Source: SAR92 clade bacterium (lineage in GTDB: Bacteria; Pseudomonadota; Gammaproteobacteria; Pseudomonadales; Porticoccaceae). From it: a stretch of 64,000 bases of DNA. Below, piece by piece: positions 52,237 through 64,000 of this stretch (positions are counted from its first letter, which is position 1; each line of letters opens with the position of its first letter). The position numbers and the translations under genes were made by a program. The stretch covers positions 144,986 to 208,985 of the forward strand of contig SHBP01000003.1 in NCBI GenBank assembly GCA_004211905.1, in the 5' to 3' direction. The notes beneath the pieces are model-generated. The model was not told the DNA's origin. It was given only the letters and a program-made list of their open reading frames with translations, and did not search any database.

Positions 52237-53232
52237 TTAACCTAGTTCGCGATCGCTTTTGATACTAGCCGGTGGCCAGTTCTCAAGACGCATACCTAGT
52301 GAGAGTCCTCGTGAAGCCAACACATCTTTAATTTCAGTAAGTGATTTTTTACCTAAATTAGGCGTCTTTAACAACTCGACTTCAGTGCGCTGAATCAAAT
52401 CACCAATGTAATAAATGCTCTCTGCTTTCAAACAGTTTGCTGAACGCACAGTCAATTCAAGATCATCCACTGGGCGGAGAAGGATTGGATCAATTTCTTC
52501 CTCTTTCTCTTCAGGCTCTGCCGCAGTTTCGCCTTGTAAATCAACAAATACCGCCATCTGCTGCTGGAGTATTGTTGCTGCACGACGAATGGACTCTTCA
52601 GGATCGATTGTACCGTTGGTCTCCAACTCTAGAATCAGCTTATCCAAGTCTGTACGATTTTCAACACGTGCATTATCTACACTGTAAGAGACTTTAAAAA
52701 TAGGGCTGAAAGATGCATCTAACTGAAGACGACCAATAGTACGGCTTTCATCATCAGTTGCTCGAGAGTCCGATGGCTGATAGCCTCGTCCACGCAACAC
52801 TCGAAGCTGCATGTTAAGAGAAGTTTTTCCGGAGATTGTCGCGATAACGTGCTCAGGATTGATTACTTCTAAATGACTGTCACACTCAATATCTGCAGCG
52901 GTAACTACGCCCGGTCCCTTAGCATTAAGAGTTACCGTAGTATCGTCTCTCCCTTCCATAACAACTGCAACACCCTTGAGGTTGAGCAGTATCTCCATCA
53001 CGTCTTCCTGAATACCTTCAATAGTACTGTATTCATGCTCTACACCATCGATTTCAACTTCAACAATCGCACAGCCAGTCATAGAAGACAGTAGAATGCG
53101 TCGCAATGCATTTCCCAAGGTGTGTCCAAACCCTCTCTCGAGCGGCTCCAAAACAACCTTGGCATGTGTAGAATTGTACGATGTTACATCGATATTTCGC
53201 GGTGTAAGCATTTCGGTTGCAGAATTTTGCAT
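52237..53232 (-). CDS. rpoA: RNA polymerase alpha subunit
   Basis: 331 aa; [25 protein letters not shown]-terminal alpha-CTD. Confidence 0.99.
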   Translation of the reverse strand: MQNSATEMLTPRNIDVTSYNSTHAKVVLEPLERGFGHTLGNALRRILLSSMTGCAIVEVEIDGVEHEYSTIEGIQEDVMEILLNLKGVAVVMEGRDDTTVTLNAKGPGVVTAADIECDSHLEVINPEHVIATISGKTSLNMQLRVLRGRGYQPSDSRATDDESRTIGRLQLDASFSPIFKVSYSVDNARVENRTDLDKLILELETNGTIDPEESIRRAATILQQQMAVFVDLQGETAAEPEEKEEEIDPILLRPVDDLELTVRSANCLKAESIYYIGDLIQRTEVELLKTPNLGKKSLTEIKDVLASRGLSLGMRLENWPPASIKSDRELG

Positions 53233-53259
53233 AATATTACCTGTAAGAGCTAACAGCGA

Positions 53260-53880
53260 TTATTTAGAGTAAAGTTCAACGATCAAATTTTCGTTGATTT
53301 CTGACGGTAAGTCAGATCGATCTGGATTACGCGTGTATGTGCCTTCCATCTTATTCACATCAACACTAATCCACTCAGATTCCCCTCGTTGCGCAGCCAA
53401 CTGCAAAGCAGTTTGCACACGAAGTTGCTTTTTCGACTTCTCACGCAGACTAACTACATCACCTTCTTGAATGCGGTAAGAAGCGATATTTACTTTCTGG
53501 CCATTAACCAAAATAGCATTATGAGCCACTAACTGTCTTGATTCAGCACGGGTCGAACCAAACCCCATTCTGTAAACGACGTTATCTAAGCGTGTCTCAA
53601 GAAGAACAAGCAGGTTTTCCCCAGTATTGCCTTTGATCCGAGCAGCAGCTTTGTAATAGTTTCTAAACTGCTTCTCTAGCACACCATAGATACGACGTAC
53701 CTTCTGCTTTTCACGCAACTGCACACCATAATCTGATAAACGTCCTCGACGCTGACCATGTTGACCAGGCGCGCTCTCTGCGCGACATTTTGATTCTAAG
53801 GGGCGCACGCCACTTTTGAGGAACAAATCAGTTCCTTCGCGGCGTGACAGTTTACAAGTTGGTCCAAGATATCTAGCCAT
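53260..53880 (-). CDS. rpsD: 30S ribosomal protein S4
   Basis: [25 protein letters not shown]4 domain. Confidence 0.99.
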   Translation of the reverse strand: MARYLGPTCKLSRREGTDLFLKSGVRPLESKCRAESAPGQHGQRRGRLSDYGVQLREKQKVRRIYGVLEKQFRNYYKAAARIKGNTGENLLVLLETRLDNVVYRMGFGSTRAESRQLVAHNAILVNGQKVNIASYRIQEGDVVSLREKSKKQLRVQTALQLAAQRGESEWISVDVNKMEGTYTRNPDRSDLPSEINENLIVELYSK

Positions 53881-53892
53881 TATTGTTCTCTC

Positions 53893-54285
53893 TTACACGC
53901 GGCGCTTTTTAGGAGGACGGCAGCCGTTATGAGGCACTGGAGTCACATCCGTGATGTTTGTAATTTTGTATCCGGCATTATTCAATGCTCGAACAGCGGA
54001 TTCACGACCTGGCCCTGGACCCTTAACTTCGACATCAAGGTTTTTAAGACCATAATCCTTCGCTGCCTCACCGGCTCGCTCAGCAGCTACCTGTGCTGCA
54101 AATGGCGTGCTTTTACGCGAACCACGGAATCCAGATCCACCAGAGGTTGCCCAGGAAAGAGTATTTCCTTGGCGATCAGTGATAGTCACAATAGTATTGT
54201 TAAATGATGCATAAATATGTGCTACACCATCTATAACTGTCTTTTTGACTTTTTTACGAGTCGTTTTAGTTGCTGTTTTTGCCAT
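53893..54285 (-). CDS. rpsK: 30S ribosomal protein S11
   Basis: [43 protein letters not shown]. Confidence 0.99.
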   Translation of the reverse strand: MAKTATKTTRKKVKKTVIDGVAHIYASFNNTIVTITDRQGNTLSWATSGGSGFRGSRKSTPFAAQVAAERAGEAAKDYGLKNLDVEVKGPGPGRESAVRALNNAGYKITNITDVTPVPHNGCRPPKKRRV

Positions 54286-54301
54286 TACAAACCGATCCTA
54301 A

Positions 54302-54658
54302 TTATCGTTTAATCGGACGCTTGGGACCTTTGCGGGTGCGTGCGTTCGTTTTGGTACGCTGTCCACGTACCGGCAAATTACGTCGATGACGCAGGCCTCT
54401 ATAACAACCCAAATCCATCAACCGTTTAATGTTCATGCTAGATTCTCTACGTAGATCACCTTCCACCTCGTTCTGCCCTACGGCAGCACGCAACTGGTCA
54501 AGTTGACCTTCGTCTAATGCAGAAATTTTAGTGTCTTCTGCAATGCCCACATCCGCACAAATCTTCTTTGCGGTTGGGCGCCCGATACCGAACACATAAG
54601 TCAGTGAAATCACTGTGTGCTTGTTATCAGGAATGTTGACACCGGCAATACGGGCCAT
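54302..54658 (-). CDS. rpsM: 30S ribosomal protein S13
   Basis: [27 protein letters not shown]. Confidence 0.99.
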   Translation of the reverse strand: MARIAGVNIPDNKHTVISLTYVFGIGRPTAKKICADVGIAEDTKISALDEGQLDQLRAAVGQNEVEGDLRRESSMNIKRLMDLGCYRGLRHRRNLPVRGQRTKTNARTRKGPKRPIKR

Positions 54659-54766
54659 TCACATTACTCCACTTATACTAAGGGTTTAATCAGTAAACTC
54701 ACACCCTGCAGTAACACTGCAAAAAGGCGCGGTAGAATACCGATAGATCTGTCAAAAATCAACCAA

Positions 54767-54883
54767 TTATCCTTGACGCTGCTTATGACGTGGTTCAACA
54801 CTACAGATAACACGAACCACACCTTTACGGCGGACAACTTTACAATTTCGACAAATCTTTTTAACCGATGCGCGTACTTTCAC
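54767..54883 (-). CDS. rpmJ: 50S ribosomal protein L36 (GTG start, not in ORF track)
   Basis: Reverse-strand translation [38 protein letters not shown] from GTG at 54883. Confidence 0.97.
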   Translation of the reverse strand: MKVRASVKKICRNCKVVRRKGVVRVICSVEPRHKQRQG

Positions 54884-54895
54884 AGCATCACCTCT

Positions 54896-56215
54896 CTATC
54901 GACGGCCAACGTTTTTAAGGTTGGCCTTTTTCATCAGCGAATCATATTGTTGAGACATTAGATGTGACTGCACTTGAGCCATGAAATCCATTGTTACAAC
55001 AACCGCAATTAACAGTGACGTTCCACCCAGATAAAACGGTACATTAAAGTACACATTCAAGAACTGTGGCATCAGACAAATCAGGGTAATATATATACCG
55101 CCGATCAACGTCAACCTCGTGGTGACACTATCAATATATTTAGCCGTGTGCTCCCCAGGACGTATCCCAGGTAAAAATGCACCGCCTTTCTTCAGGTTAT
55201 CAGCTACTTCTCTGGGGTTATACATCAACGCCGTGTAGAAGAAACTGAAGAAAATAATCAAACTTGAGAACAGCAAAATATAAAGCGGCTGTCCTGGCCC
55301 TATCAATAGAGCAACATCTTGTAACCAAGCTGGAGCATTAACTCCCTGTCCAAACCATGTACTTATTGACGTTGGAAACAGCAACAAACTACTGGCAAAG
55401 ATCGCCGGAATAACGCCGGCCATATTCACTTTCAACGGTAGGTGAGACGTTTGAGCGTTATAAGCCTGCCGTCCTTGCCGCTGTGCGTAGTTCACTGTCA
55501 ATCGACGCTGACCACGCTCTATAAACACCACGAAGTAAACAACTGCAACGCCAATGATCAATACAAATATCAACATCAACGGATTCAGATCTCCCTGCCT
55601 AGCTGACTCTAGAGCTTGACCAGCTGCCCCTGGCATACCAGCAACGATGCCAGCGAAGATCAGCATTGAAATTCCATTTCCTATACCGCGCTCGGTAATC
55701 TGCTCTCCTAGCCACATTAAAAATACAGCTCCTGCAACCAATGAAGATATAGCTACTGCGTAAAACATCGGAGTAACTTCAAAAGCTAGCCCCTGGGATG
55801 CAAAACCAACTGCCATCGCAGTACCCTGGACCGATGCTAAAGCTACTGTTCCGTAGCGTGTGTAGCGGTTTATCGTGCGCCTGCCACTATCACCTTCTTT
55901 CTTTAACTGCTCTAAACTTGGTACCGTAGCTGACAACAACTGCATGATGATAGATGCAGAAATATACGGCATGACCCCTAGGGCCAATATCGATAGCCTC
56001 TCAAGAGCACCACCGGAAAACATATTAAACAGGCCAAGGAACGTCCCTTGATTCTGATTAAACAGCTCCGCCAGCCTATCTGGGTCAAACCCAGGAACTG
56101 GAATATGCGTTCCAATTCGATAAATTATGATGGCCAAAAACAAAAAGCGCAGACGAGCCCAAAGCTCCCCAAGTCCTTTTTGATTGCCTACAGGCATGCC
56201 ACCAGGTTTCGCCAT
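54896..56215 (-). CDS. secY: Preprotein translocase subunit SecY
   Basis: 439 aa; [37 protein letters not shown]. Confidence 0.99.
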   Translation of the reverse strand: MAKPGGMPVGNQKGLGELWARLRFLFLAIIIYRIGTHIPVPGFDPDRLAELFNQNQGTFLGLFNMFSGGALERLSILALGVMPYISASIIMQLLSATVPSLEQLKKEGDSGRRTINRYTRYGTVALASVQGTAMAVGFASQGLAFEVTPMFYAVAISSLVAGAVFLMWLGEQITERGIGNGISMLIFAGIVAGMPGAAGQALESARQGDLNPLMLIFVLIIGVAVVYFVVFIERGQRRLTVNYAQRQGRQAYNAQTSHLPLKVNMAGVIPAIFASSLLLFPTSISTWFGQGVNAPAWLQDVALLIGPGQPLYILLFSSLIIFFSFFYTALMYNPREVADNLKKGGAFLPGIRPGEHTAKYIDSVTTRLTLIGGIYITLICLMPQFLNVYFNVPFYLGGTSLLIAVVVTMDFMAQVQSHLMSQQYDSLMKKANLKNVGRR

Positions 56216-56220
56216 TATCT

Positions 56221-56655
56221 TTACTCTTCTACCTTTCCGCCAGCTGCTTCAATTGCGGCAATCGCACCTTTGGTAGCACCAATACCCTTCAAGGTAACTG
56301 CTTTAGTCACTTCGCCTGAAGCAAAGACTTTGGCACGTAAAATATTGTTATTAATAAGGCCAGCATTGCGAAGTGCATCTATATCAACTATTTCGCCCTC
56401 TACTAGATCTAATTCTGACAATCGGATTTCAGCAGTTACTGCAGCTAGTCGAGAGGTGAAACCAAACTTAGGCAACCTCTTTTGCAATGGCATCTGTCCG
56501 CCTTCGAAACCTGGACGGATACTGCCGCCAGTTCGAGACGCTTGGCCTTTATGGCCACGGCCCGCAGTTTTACCAAGCCCACTACCAATTCCACGGCCAG
56601 CGCGCTTACCTTCTTTAATTCGTCCCGGTGCCGGGCTAAGGGTATTCAGTCGCAT
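56221..56655 (-). CDS. rplO: 50S ribosomal protein L15
   Basis: [38 protein letters not shown]. Confidence 0.99.
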   Translation of the reverse strand: MRLNTLSPAPGRIKEGKRAGRGIGSGLGKTAGRGHKGQASRTGGSIRPGFEGGQMPLQKRLPKFGFTSRLAAVTAEIRLSELDLVEGEIVDIDALRNAGLINNNILRAKVFASGEVTKAVTLKGIGATKGAIAAIEAAGGKVEE

Positions 56656-56656
56656 C

Positions 56657-56851
56657 TTAAGCTTCCTCTACCTGTAACATATAGTTAACTGTATTAATCA
56701 TTCCTCGTACTGAGGGAGTATCTTCTACCTCAACCGTGTGGCCAATGCGACGTAAACCCAAGCCACTGATACAGGCCTTATGGTTCTTTAAACGTCCAAT
56801 CGAACTCTTTGTCTGAGTTACTTTTACTTTTTTAACTTTAGCTTTTGCCAT
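56657..56851 (-). CDS. rpmD: 50S ribosomal protein L30
   Basis: Likely start [41 protein letters not shown] (internal to listed ORF). Confidence 0.96.
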   Translation of the reverse strand: MAKAKVKKVKVTQTKSSIGRLKNHKACISGLGLRRIGHTVEVEDTPSVRGMINTVNYMLQVEEA

Positions 56852-56891
56852 GATCCATTTCCAATAACTGAGGAGCTTTCGCAACCATCGC

Positions 56892-57401
56892 TTAGTTCAG
56901 AATTTCTTCTACAGATTTTCCACGTTTTGCCGCAACATCATCCGGCGAGCTCATCGCCTCAAGTGCTTTAAAAGTAGCTCGTACAACGTTCACTGGGTTA
57001 GTTGACCCGTAACACTTGGCCAAAACATTTTGAACGCCAGCCAGCTCCAGAACAGAACGCATCGCTCCGCCTGCAATAACTCCAGTACCTTCAGACGCCG
57101 GCTGCATGTAGATCTTAGAAGCAGCATGAATTCCTTTGGTGGGATATTGGATGGTTGTTCCATCAAGAGCTACGTCAATCATATTTCTACGCGCAGCTTC
57201 CATCGCCTTCTGAATCGCCATGGGCACTTCACGAGCTTTACCACGACCAAATCCAACCTTTCCATTCCCGTCGCCAACAACAGTAAGCGCAGTAAATGCA
57301 AAAATTCGTCCGCCTTTAACCGTTTTAGCAACACGGTTAACCTGAACTAGCTTTTCCATCATGCCTTCAGCAGCTGCATCTTTTTGATCTGTAAGAGCCA
57401 T
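56892..57401 (-). CDS. rpsE: 30S ribosomal protein S5
   Basis: [37 protein letters not shown]. Confidence 0.99.
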   Translation of the reverse strand: MALTDQKDAAAEGMMEKLVQVNRVAKTVKGGRIFAFTALTVVGDGNGKVGFGRGKAREVPMAIQKAMEAARRNMIDVALDGTTIQYPTKGIHAASKIYMQPASEGTGVIAGGAMRSVLELAGVQNVLAKCYGSTNPVNVVRATFKALEAMSSPDDVAAKRGKSVEEILN

Positions 57402-57413
57402 ATTTTCTACCTA

Positions 57414-57764
57414 TTAAAATTCGAGGCCGGCTTCACGCGCGGCGTCTGCCAGTGCTTTAACACGGCCATGATATTTAAAACCACTACGATCGAATGCAAC
57501 CGAAGTAACGCCCGCAGCAACTGCGCGCTCTGCTACTAGCTTACCGACCGCTGACGCTGCATCAATATTGCCAGTACTACCTTCACGTAAATCTTTTTCT
57601 AACGTAGAGGCTGTTGCAAGGACTTTATCCCCTTCAGCAGCAATAATCTGCGCATAAATATGGCGTGGAGTTCGGTTGATACACAAACGTGTAACACCCT
57701 GCTCTCGGATTCTCATCCTTGATCGCTTAGCTCTGCGCTGGCGTGAAACTTTTTTATCGTTCAT
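57414..57764 (-). CDS. rplR: 50S ribosomal protein L18
   Basis: [43 protein letters not shown]. Confidence 0.99.
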   Translation of the reverse strand: MNDKKVSRQRRAKRSRMRIREQGVTRLCINRTPRHIYAQIIAAEGDKVLATASTLEKDLREGSTGNIDAASAVGKLVAERAVAAGVTSVAFDRSGFKYHGRVKALADAAREAGLEF

Positions 57765-57776
57765 CGTTTTACCCTG

Positions 57777-58310
57777 TTACTTCTTCTTGGCTTCTTTACG
57801 TCTTATGTACTCGCCAGATATCCTAACGCCCTTACCTTTATATGGCTCTGGTGGACGGAAGGCGCGAATTTCAGCAGCAACTTGTCCTAACTGCTGCTTG
57901 TCCGACGACTTCAACAAAATCTCTGTCTGACTTGGTGTTTCAGCAGATACACCCTCAGGCAGGTCATACACTACCGGATGGGAAAAACCCAACGTCAGAT
58001 TAATTTTTTTTCCTTGAACCTGGGCTCGATAACCAACACCTACCAGGTCTAACTTCTTCTCAAAACCTTGAGATACACCGGTCACCATATTGTTAACCAA
58101 CGCTCTGGTCGTTCCAGACATAGCCTTGGCGAAGGCATCCCCAGTACGCGCGGAAAAAGTAAGCACATTCTCATCTTGCTTAATTTCTACTTTCTCATTA
58201 ACTGACATAGCTAAGGTACCTTTGGCACCCTTCACTGAAATCTCAGACCCACCTAGTGTGACTTCTACGCCGCTAGGTAATTCAACTGGATTATTTGCAA
58301 CTCTAGACAT
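57777..58310 (-). CDS. rplF: 50S ribosomal protein L6
   Basis: [43 protein letters not shown]. Confidence 0.99.
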   Translation of the reverse strand: MSRVANNPVELPSGVEVTLGGSEISVKGAKGTLAMSVNEKVEIKQDENVLTFSARTGDAFAKAMSGTTRALVNNMVTGVSQGFEKKLDLVGVGYRAQVQGKKINLTLGFSHPVVYDLPEGVSAETPSQTEILLKSSDKQQLGQVAAEIRAFRPPEPYKGKGVRISGEYIRRKEAKKK

Positions 58311-58322
58311 TACTAATTCCTA

Positions 58323-58715
58323 TCAGAATACTGTGCAAAGCACTTCGCCACCGATACCGGCTGCTCTTGCTGCACGATCAGTCATTACGCCTTGGCTTGT
58401 GGAGACAATTGCTACACCTAGACCACTACGTACTTTTGGCAGATCTTTTGTGCCTGCATAAACGCGCAAGCTTGGCTTACTAGCTCGGTTGATCTCTTCA
58501 ATAACCGGCTTGCCTTCAAAATACTTTAACTCGACCGTTAAACTTGGCTTTATTTCGTCACTAACACTAAAGCCACTAATATAACCTTCATCTTGCAACA
58601 CCTTTGCCAACGAAGCCTTAAGCTTGGAAGACGGCATGACAACGTCTGGCTTACTGCGGTGATGCGCATTACGAATGCGGGTCAACATATCTGAAATTGG
58701 ATCTTGCATACTCAT
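58323..58715 (-). CDS. rpsH: 30S ribosomal protein S8
   Basis: [42 protein letters not shown]. Confidence 0.99.
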   Translation of the reverse strand: MSMQDPISDMLTRIRNAHHRSKPDVVMPSSKLKASLAKVLQDEGYISGFSVSDEIKPSLTVELKYFEGKPVIEEINRASKPSLRVYAGTKDLPKVRSGLGVAIVSTSQGVMTDRAARAAGIGGEVLCTVF

Positions 58716-58733
58716 CGTGTTTGGCTCCTTAAC

Positions 58734-59039
58734 CTACCAACTGGATTTAACCAGTCCCGGAACTTCACCACGCATAGCTGATTCGCGTAGCTTGTTTCGG
58801 CACAGGCCAAACTTGCTGTAAACACCATGTGGGCGACCAGTGACACGACAGCGATTACGCTGACGGCTAGGGCTCGCATCACGCGGCAACTTTTGTAACT
58901 TCTGCTGAGCTTCCCAACGATCTTCATCCGAAGCTTCCACATTACTAATAATAGCTTTGAGCGCAGCACGTTTCGCAGCGAACTTAGCAACTGTTTTGGC
59001 GCGCTTATGCTCACGCTGAACCATCGATACTTTAGCCAT
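58734..59039 (-). CDS. rpsN: 30S ribosomal protein S14 (long, zinc-independent form)
   Basis: 101 aa; [41 protein letters not shown]. Confidence 0.99.
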   Translation of the reverse strand: MAKVSMVQREHKRAKTVAKFAAKRAALKAIISNVEASDEDRWEAQQKLQKLPRDASPSRQRNRCRVTGRPHGVYSKFGLCRNKLRESAMRGEVPGLVKSSW

Positions 59040-59051
59040 TAATCTCTATCC

Positions 59052-59591
59052 TCAACCTTTCAACGGAAAGTTAAAGGCACGCAGTAGCGCGCGGCCTTCA
59101 TCGTCATTTCGTGCGGTAGTGGTAATCGTTATATCTAAACCGCGCAACTTATCAATTTTTTCGTAATCAATCTCAGGGAAGATAATTTGCTCAGTTACAC
59201 CCATAGAGAAATTACCACGCCCATCGAACTGCTTGGGGCTTATACCTCGGAAGTCACGAATTCGTGGAATCGCAATACCGACCAAACGCTCGAGAAACTC
59301 ATACATTCTGTCTGAACGCAATGTAACTTTCGTACCAATCGGCCAACCCTGGCGGACTTTAAATCCAGCGATAGACTTACGCGCATTATTGATCACTGGC
59401 TTTTGTGCCGAAATCAACGTCAAATCTGCGACTGCATTTTCGAGGGCCTTCTTATCACCGATGGCCTCGCCAACACCCATATTCAAAGTGATCTTAGTAA
59501 TGCGTGGAACCTCCATCACATTGGCCAAGTTCAGCTCTTTCTTGAGCTTAGGGGCTAACTCGTTCTTATATACTTCTTTCAACCTTGCCAT
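59052..59591 (-). CDS. rplE: 50S ribosomal protein L5
   Basis: 179 aa; [38 protein letters not shown]. Confidence 0.99.
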   Translation of the reverse strand: MARLKEVYKNELAPKLKKELNLANVMEVPRITKITLNMGVGEAIGDKKALENAVADLTLISAQKPVINNARKSIAGFKVRQGWPIGTKVTLRSDRMYEFLERLVGIAIPRIRDFRGISPKQFDGRGNFSMGVTEQIIFPEIDYEKIDKLRGLDITITTTARNDDEGRALLRAFNFPLKG

Positions 59592-59608
59592 TAGGGTTAC
59601 CTATTTAC

Positions 59609-59932
59609 TTAAGCGTCGACGACTTCGCCGCTAGACTTAAAGACACGAATCTTTGTGTTATCTTCCTGGACCTTAAAACCAACTCGATCCGCCTTGTTTG
59701 TCGCGCTATTAAAGATAGCAACGTTAGAGACCTGAATCGGTGCTTCTTTCTCTATAATTCCACCGGGAATACCTGCATTAGGGTTGGGCTTCTGATGCTT
59801 TTTAATCATCTGAATACCTGACACTAAAACACGGTTGTTCTCCAAAACCTTAAGAACTTTTCCCCGTTTTCCTTTATCTTTTCCAGCGATAACCACAACT
59901 TCGTCATCACGCTTTATTTTCAGCATTACCAT
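59609..59932 (-). CDS. rplX: 50S ribosomal protein L24
   Basis: [22 protein letters not shown]. Confidence 0.99.
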   Translation of the reverse strand: MVMLKIKRDDEVVVIAGKDKGKRGKVLKVLENNRVLVSGIQMIKKHQKPNPNAGIPGGIIEKEAPIQVSNVAIFNSATNKADRVGFKVQEDNTKIRVFKSSGEVVDA

Positions 59933-59946
59933 TTCTTAATCCTCGC

Positions 59947-60315
59947 TTACAGCACTTCAGGCGCTAGGGAAATAATTCGCATAAACCGCTCAGTCCGCAA
60001 TTCACGAGTTACAGGCCCAAAAATACGCGTACCAATAGGTGCAAGGTTGGTGTTCAACAAGACAGCAGCGTTGTCATCAAACTTAATCAAGCTACCATCC
60101 TGTCGACGCAGACCTTTCTTAGTGCGCACAACTACCGCACTCATCACCTGACCTTTCTTTACCTTGCCACGAGGAATAGCCTCTTTAACGGTAACCTTAA
60201 TAATGTCACCAACCCGCGCATAGCGACGGTGAGAACCGCCCAACACTTTAATGCACATCACGCGACGTGCACCGCTGTTGTCTGCTACATCAAGATAACT
60301 TTCTGTTTGAATCAT
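59947..60315 (-). CDS. rplN: 50S ribosomal protein L14
   Basis: [28 protein letters not shown]. Confidence 0.99.
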   Translation of the reverse strand: MIQTESYLDVADNSGARRVMCIKVLGGSHRRYARVGDIIKVTVKEAIPRGKVKKGQVMSAVVVRTKKGLRRQDGSLIKFDDNAAVLLNTNLAPIGTRIFGPVTRELRTERFMRIISLAPEVL

Positions 60316-60348
60316 TTTCTTACCCCGAACCGATCACTAATCACAGCG

Positions 60349-60615
60349 TTACTCTGCAGCAGCGCGCTCGTCAATATTAACTAATTTCCACGCCTTATCT
60401 TTCGATACAGGGCGGCATTCTGCGATTGTTACTAAATCGCCCGCATGTGCGTCGTTGCTTTCATCATGCGCTTTAATTTTAGTTGACTTGGTTAAAATCT
60501 TCCCATAAACAGGGTGCTTAACTCTACGCTCAACCAAAACCGTAATAGTCTTGTCCATCTTGTCGCTAACAATTCGACCGGTTAACGTTCTTGAACTGGT
60601 TTTTAACTCCGACAT
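60349..60615 (-). CDS. rpsQ: 30S ribosomal protein S17
   Basis: [32 protein letters not shown]. Confidence 0.99.
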   Translation of the reverse strand: MSELKTSSRTLTGRIVSDKMDKTITVLVERRVKHPVYGKILTKSTKIKAHDESNDAHAGDLVTIAECRPVSKDKAWKLVNIDERAAAE

Positions 60616-60617
60616 AT

Positions 60618-60809
60618 TTATTCTCCGGCCTTCTGAGCCATGGCAGTCTTGATGCGAGCAATATTCCTACGAGTTGCTTTCACCAGATGACTTTCATTGA
60701 GCTGTCCAGTCGACAACTGCATGCGTAACTTAAACTGCTGCTTGAGCTCATCGCCCAACACTGCCTGTAACTCTTCAACAGACTTTTCACGTAATTCACT
60801 TGCTTTCAT
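60618..60809 (-). CDS. rpmC: 50S ribosomal protein L29
   Basis: [37 protein letters not shown]. Confidence 0.98.
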   Translation of the reverse strand: MKASELREKSVEELQAVLGDELKQQFKLRMQLSTGQLNESHLVKATRRNIARIKTAMAQKAGE

Positions 60810-60811
60810 AG

Positions 60812-61225
60812 TTACATCACCGTCCGCTTAACAAAGGTTGTAGAAATTGGCAGCTTGGCCGCTGCTAACGCAAATGCTTCGCGCGCTAACTCTTCACTAA
60901 CACCTTCCATTTCATAAAGAACCTTGCCAGGCTGGATTAAAGCAACCCAGTACTCGACGTTACCTTTACCTTTACCCATTCTCACCTCAAGCGGCTTATT
61001 GGTTATCGGCTTATCTGGAAACACACGAATCCAAATTTTACCACCACGCTTGATATGTCGGGTCATAGCACGACGAGCTGCCTCAATCTGTCGAGCAGTC
61101 AATCGACCGCGCCCAGATGCCTTGAGACCAAACTCACCAAAGCTGACTTTGCTGCCGCGCTGTGCTAGACCACGATTTCGGCCCTTGTGCATTTTGCGGA
61201 ATTTTGTACGTTTCGGTTGCAGCAT
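60812..61225 (-). CDS. rplP: 50S ribosomal protein L16
   Basis: [21 protein letters not shown]. Confidence 0.99.
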   Translation of the reverse strand: MLQPKRTKFRKMHKGRNRGLAQRGSKVSFGEFGLKASGRGRLTARQIEAARRAMTRHIKRGGKIWIRVFPDKPITNKPLEVRMGKGKGNVEYWVALIQPGKVLYEMEGVSEELAREAFALAAAKLPISTTFVKRTVM

Positions 61226-61244
61226 TTCGCTTTACCCTTATCGC

Positions 61245-61922
61245 TTAATTCTTGTTTCGTTTTTCTTTAGCGGGCGCCTTTACAGGCTCCTCACCACCCA
61301 GAACTTCACCCTTAAAGATCCAGACCTTCACACCAATAATCCCGTAAGTGGTATTAGCTTCAGCAGCAGAATAATCAATATCCGCTCGAAGTGTGTGTAA
61401 TGGGACTCGACCTTCTCGATACCACTCAGATCGTGCGATTTCAGCACCACCTAAACGACCACCGACCTGAATCTTCACTCCTAACGCTCCACCACGCATC
61501 GCATTTTGCACTGCGCGCTTCATAGCGCGTCGAAACATCACTCGACGCTCTAACTGTTGAGCGACGTTCTGACCTACTAGGGATGCATCAAGATCAGGTT
61601 TGCGGATCTCTTCAATATTGATATTCACAGCACAACCCATGACCTTACCAATCTCGTTACGCAAACGCTCAACATCTTCACCTTTCTTGCCAATCACAAT
61701 ACCTGGACGAGCCGTGTGAATAGTAATTCGCGCACTATCTGAAGGACGCTCAATATCGATGCGGCTCACCGAGGCATGAGAAAGCTTCTTTTGTATAAAT
61801 GCTCTCACCGCCAAATCTTGGTTTAGCTTATCGGCATAGTCTTTGTTACCGGCGTACCAGGTAGAGCTATGCTTTTTTACTATCCCTAAACGGATACCGG
61901 TTGGATGTACTTTTTGACCCAT
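61245..61922 (-). CDS. rpsC: 30S ribosomal protein S3
   Basis: [26 protein letters not shown] domain. Confidence 0.99.
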   Translation of the reverse strand: MGQKVHPTGIRLGIVKKHSSTWYAGNKDYADKLNQDLAVRAFIQKKLSHASVSRIDIERPSDSARITIHTARPGIVIGKKGEDVERLRNEIGKVMGCAVNINIEEIRKPDLDASLVGQNVAQQLERRVMFRRAMKRAVQNAMRGGALGVKIQVGGRLGGAEIARSEWYREGRVPLHTLRADIDYSAAEANTTYGIIGVKVWIFKGEVLGGEEPVKAPAKEKRNKN

Positions 61923-61945
61923 TACATGGTCTCCTGAACCTAATT

Positions 61946-62278
61946 CTACTTTTCAGCGACTTTTACAGTTATGTGACAGCTGCGTTTAAAAATTCTATCT
62001 GCACGACCTTTAGCACGTGGTTTAATACGCTTCATAGTCATACCTTCATCAACAAAAATTGTTGATACCTTTAACTCATCGACGTCTGCACCATCATTAT
62101 GCTCAGCATTAGCAATAGCTGACTCAAGCACCTTCTTAATGATATCTGCACCCTTCTTAGTACTGAACTGCAATATCTCTAAAGCAGATTCAACAGACTT
62201 TCCACGAATCTGGTCGGCAACTAGCCTAGCCTTCTGAGCCGACATCCTAGCGCCTTTTAATTTTGCTACTACTTCCAC
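61946..62278 (-). CDS. rplV: 50S ribosomal protein L22
   Basis: 110 aa; [24 protein letters not shown]. Confidence 0.99.
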   Translation of the reverse strand: MEVVAKLKGARMSAQKARLVADQIRGKSVESALEILQFSTKKGADIIKKVLESAIANAEHNDGADVDELKVSTIFVDEGMTMKRIKPRAKGRADRIFKRSCHITVKVAEK

Positions 62279-62309
62279 AATTAACTACCTCTTTCAATAA
62301 AACCCAAGC

Positions 62310-62585
62310 TTAGCGCTTGGCTTTTTTGTCTGCAGCATGCCCACGATACGTACGAGTTGGAGAAAACTCCCCCAACTTATGGCCTACCATTTCTTCATTA
62401 ATGGTGACCGGGATATGCTGGCGACCGTTGTGAATAGCAATGGTTAGACCAACCATATCAGGCAGTATCATCGACCGACGCGACCAAGTCTTAATTGGGC
62501 GTCGCTCATTATTAGCTACTGCAGTCTCAACCTTCTTAGCAAGGTGAAGATCTACGAATGGTCCTTTCTTTAGAGAGCGTGGCAC
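62310..62585 (-). CDS. rpsS: 30S ribosomal protein S19
   Basis: [20 protein letters not shown]. Confidence 0.99.
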   Translation of the reverse strand: MPRSLKKGPFVDLHLAKKVETAVANNERRPIKTWSRRSMILPDMVGLTIAIHNGRQHIPVTINEEMVGHKLGEFSPTRTYRGHAADKKAKR

Positions 62586-62621
62586 GTTTGCTATCCTCTT
62601 TTAATCTGGTTAAATGGCCGC

Positions 62622-63443
62622 TTACTTGCGACGACGTATAATGTATTTGTCAGTACGCTTGTTCTTGCGTGTCTTGAAACCTTTCGTTGGCATTCCCCAT
62701 GGAGACACTGGATGACGGCCACCGGACGTTCGTCCTTCACCACCACCATGCGGATGGTCAACTGGATTCATGGCAACACCACGAACTGTAGGTCGAACTC
62801 CACGCCATCGAGCTGCACCTGCCTTACCTAATGAGCGCAGACTATGCTCGCTATTACAAACTTCACCAAGAGTTGCGCGACAATCAATCGGAAGTCGACG
62901 CATTTCTCCGCTACGTAAGCGAACCGTTGCGTAAACCCCTTCCCGAGCGACCAACTGGACTGATGCGGCAGCACTTCGAGCAATTTGAGCACCCTTACCT
63001 ACTTTCATCTCAACGCAATGAACCACTGATCCCACCGGAATTTTTCTCAACGGCAGGCTATTACCTACTTTGATCGGCGCATTTTCGCCAGACACTAAGG
63101 TATCACCAGCAGAAACACCTTTAGGAGCAATAATGTATCTACGTTCTCCATCTGCATAACACAATAGCGCAATGTGCGCGGTGCGGTTTGGATCGTACTC
63201 TAATCGCTCAACTTTCGCAGGAATTCCATCTTTGTCACGCTTAAAATCGACAATACGATAGTGCTGCTTATGTCCACCGCCAATGTGTCGCACAGTAATT
63301 CGACCACTACTGTTTCGACCGCCTGAGCGCTTTTTAGGTGCAAGAAGCGGCGCATGAGGTGCACCTTTGTGCAAATCCGGATTGACTACGCTAACTACAA
63401 AGCGACGACCCGGAGAGGTTGGTTTTCTTTTAATAACTGCCAT
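62622..63443 (-). CDS. rplB: 50S ribosomal protein L2
   Basis: 273 aa; [49 protein letters not shown]. Confidence 0.99.
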   Translation of the reverse strand: MAVIKRKPTSPGRRFVVSVVNPDLHKGAPHAPLLAPKKRSGGRNSSGRITVRHIGGGHKQHYRIVDFKRDKDGIPAKVERLEYDPNRTAHIALLCYADGERRYIIAPKGVSAGDTLVSGENAPIKVGNSLPLRKIPVGSVVHCVEMKVGKGAQIARSAAASVQLVAREGVYATVRLRSGEMRRLPIDCRATLGEVCNSEHSLRSLGKAGAARWRGVRPTVRGVAMNPVDHPHGGGEGRTSGGRHPVSPWGMPTKGFKTRKNKRTDKYIIRRRK

Positions 63444-63453
63444 AACTAACCCC

Positions 63454-63750
63454 TTACTCCGCTACTGAAAAGTCAATATCTTGACCTTCCGCCAGTCGAA
63501 CATAGGCTTTCTTCCAATCGCTCCGCTGACCCATTCCAGTCCGGGTGCGTCGGGTTTTGCCCTTCATATTAACAACACGAACATCATCAACCTTAACCTC
63601 AAACAGCTGCTCAACAGCCTTTTTGATCTCAAGCTTATTGGCGTTCGATGCCACTTTAAATACTACCTGCGTCGCTGCGCCAGAAGGCATCGCCGATTTC
63701 TCAGTAATGTGCGGCCCTAACAACACTTTGAAGAGTCTCTCTTGGTTCAT
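63454..63750 (-). CDS. rplW: 50S ribosomal protein L23
   Basis: 98 aa; [15 protein letters not shown]. Confidence 0.98.
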   Translation of the reverse strand: MNQERLFKVLLGPHITEKSAMPSGAATQVVFKVASNANKLEIKKAVEQLFEVKVDDVRVVNMKGKTRRTRTGMGQRSDWKKAYVRLAEGQDIDFSVAE

Positions 63751-64000
63751 GCCAAAATCTCCTCAATTTTCTTAAGCGCTGCAACAGTCACCAAAACCTT
63801 GTCTGAATTAATCAAACTAACTGGATCAATGGCAGCTGCATCACGAACATCAACCTTGTGCAGGTTGCGTGACGATAAATACAAGTTCTCGCTTACATCT
63901 TCAGTAACGATTAACGCTTCCTGTAAACCATACTCAGCAAGCTTAGAGATAAGACCTTTGGTCTTGGGCTCTTTAAGCTCAAAATCTTTAACAATGACTA
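63747..64000 (-). CDS. rplD: 50S ribosomal protein L4 (partial; 5' end beyond window)
   Basis: Reverse-strand frame ends ...[14 protein letters not shown], overlapping the rplW start by 4 nt (ATGA); position expected in S10 operon. Confidence 0.93.
   Translation of the reverse strand, partial: VIVKDFELKEPKTKGLISKLAEYGLQEALIVTEDVSENLYLSSRNLHKVDVRDAAAIDPVSLINSDKVLVTVAALKKIEEILA

Noticed and set aside
56048-56677. 209-aa plus-strand ORF opposite secY/rplO
   Set aside because: Antisense to well-supported spc-operon genes; translation lacks recognisable domains.
60924-61400. 158-aa plus-strand ORF across rplP/rpsC
   Set aside because: Antisense to ribosomal protein genes; spurious.
62831-63073. 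80-aa plus-strand ORF inside rplB
   Set aside because: Protein-like appearance but antisense to conserved L2; no RBS or operon context.
1-64000. CRISPR arrays, insertion sequences, toxin-antitoxin or defence systems, tRNA genes
   Set aside because: Looked for regularly spaced repeats, transposases, terminal inverted repeats and tRNA-like cloverleafs while reading; found none I could support. A tRNAscan/ISfinder/DefenseFinder run would be decisive.

Overview
64 kb chromosomal window from a gammaproteobacterium. Gene content suggests a marine Cellvibrionales/SAR92-like relative, but that is inference and was not tested. Most of it is core genome, densely packed: ettA (partial), a hotdog thioesterase, ppc, amt, a btuB-cobO-btuCDF B12-uptake operon under a cobalamin riboswitch, radA, a DnaT-like/lambda-P-like replication gene pair, aceK, a complete type II secretion operon (order E-F-G-H-I-J-K-L-M-C-D-A-B), DUF1820, miaB, phoH-ybeY-corC-lnt, a PrxQ/Bcp-like peroxiredoxin, leuS-lptE-holA, amgK-murU-VanZ-DUF2007-DASS transporter, lptD-surA-pdxA-rsmA-apaG-apaH, and the alpha/spc/S10 ribosomal protein operons (rplQ to partial rplD). 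I saw no tRNA, rRNA, CRISPR array or mobile element. The most interesting locus is about 12.7-16.0 kb. There, radA and a divergent two-gene operon (a protein with three tandem DnaT-C-like domains, overlapping by 86 nt a phage lambda P-like helicase-loader homologue) flank a sequence matching the LexA/SOS box, TACTGT-N8-ACAGTA. This suggests a possible DNA-damage-inducible primosome/fork-restart module. Other signals: a sigma54 promoter with a possible NtrC site upstream of amt, a B12 riboswitch, a rearranged T2SS operon, a predicted exported PrxQ overlapping lnt, and a possible S4-type leader upstream of rpsM.
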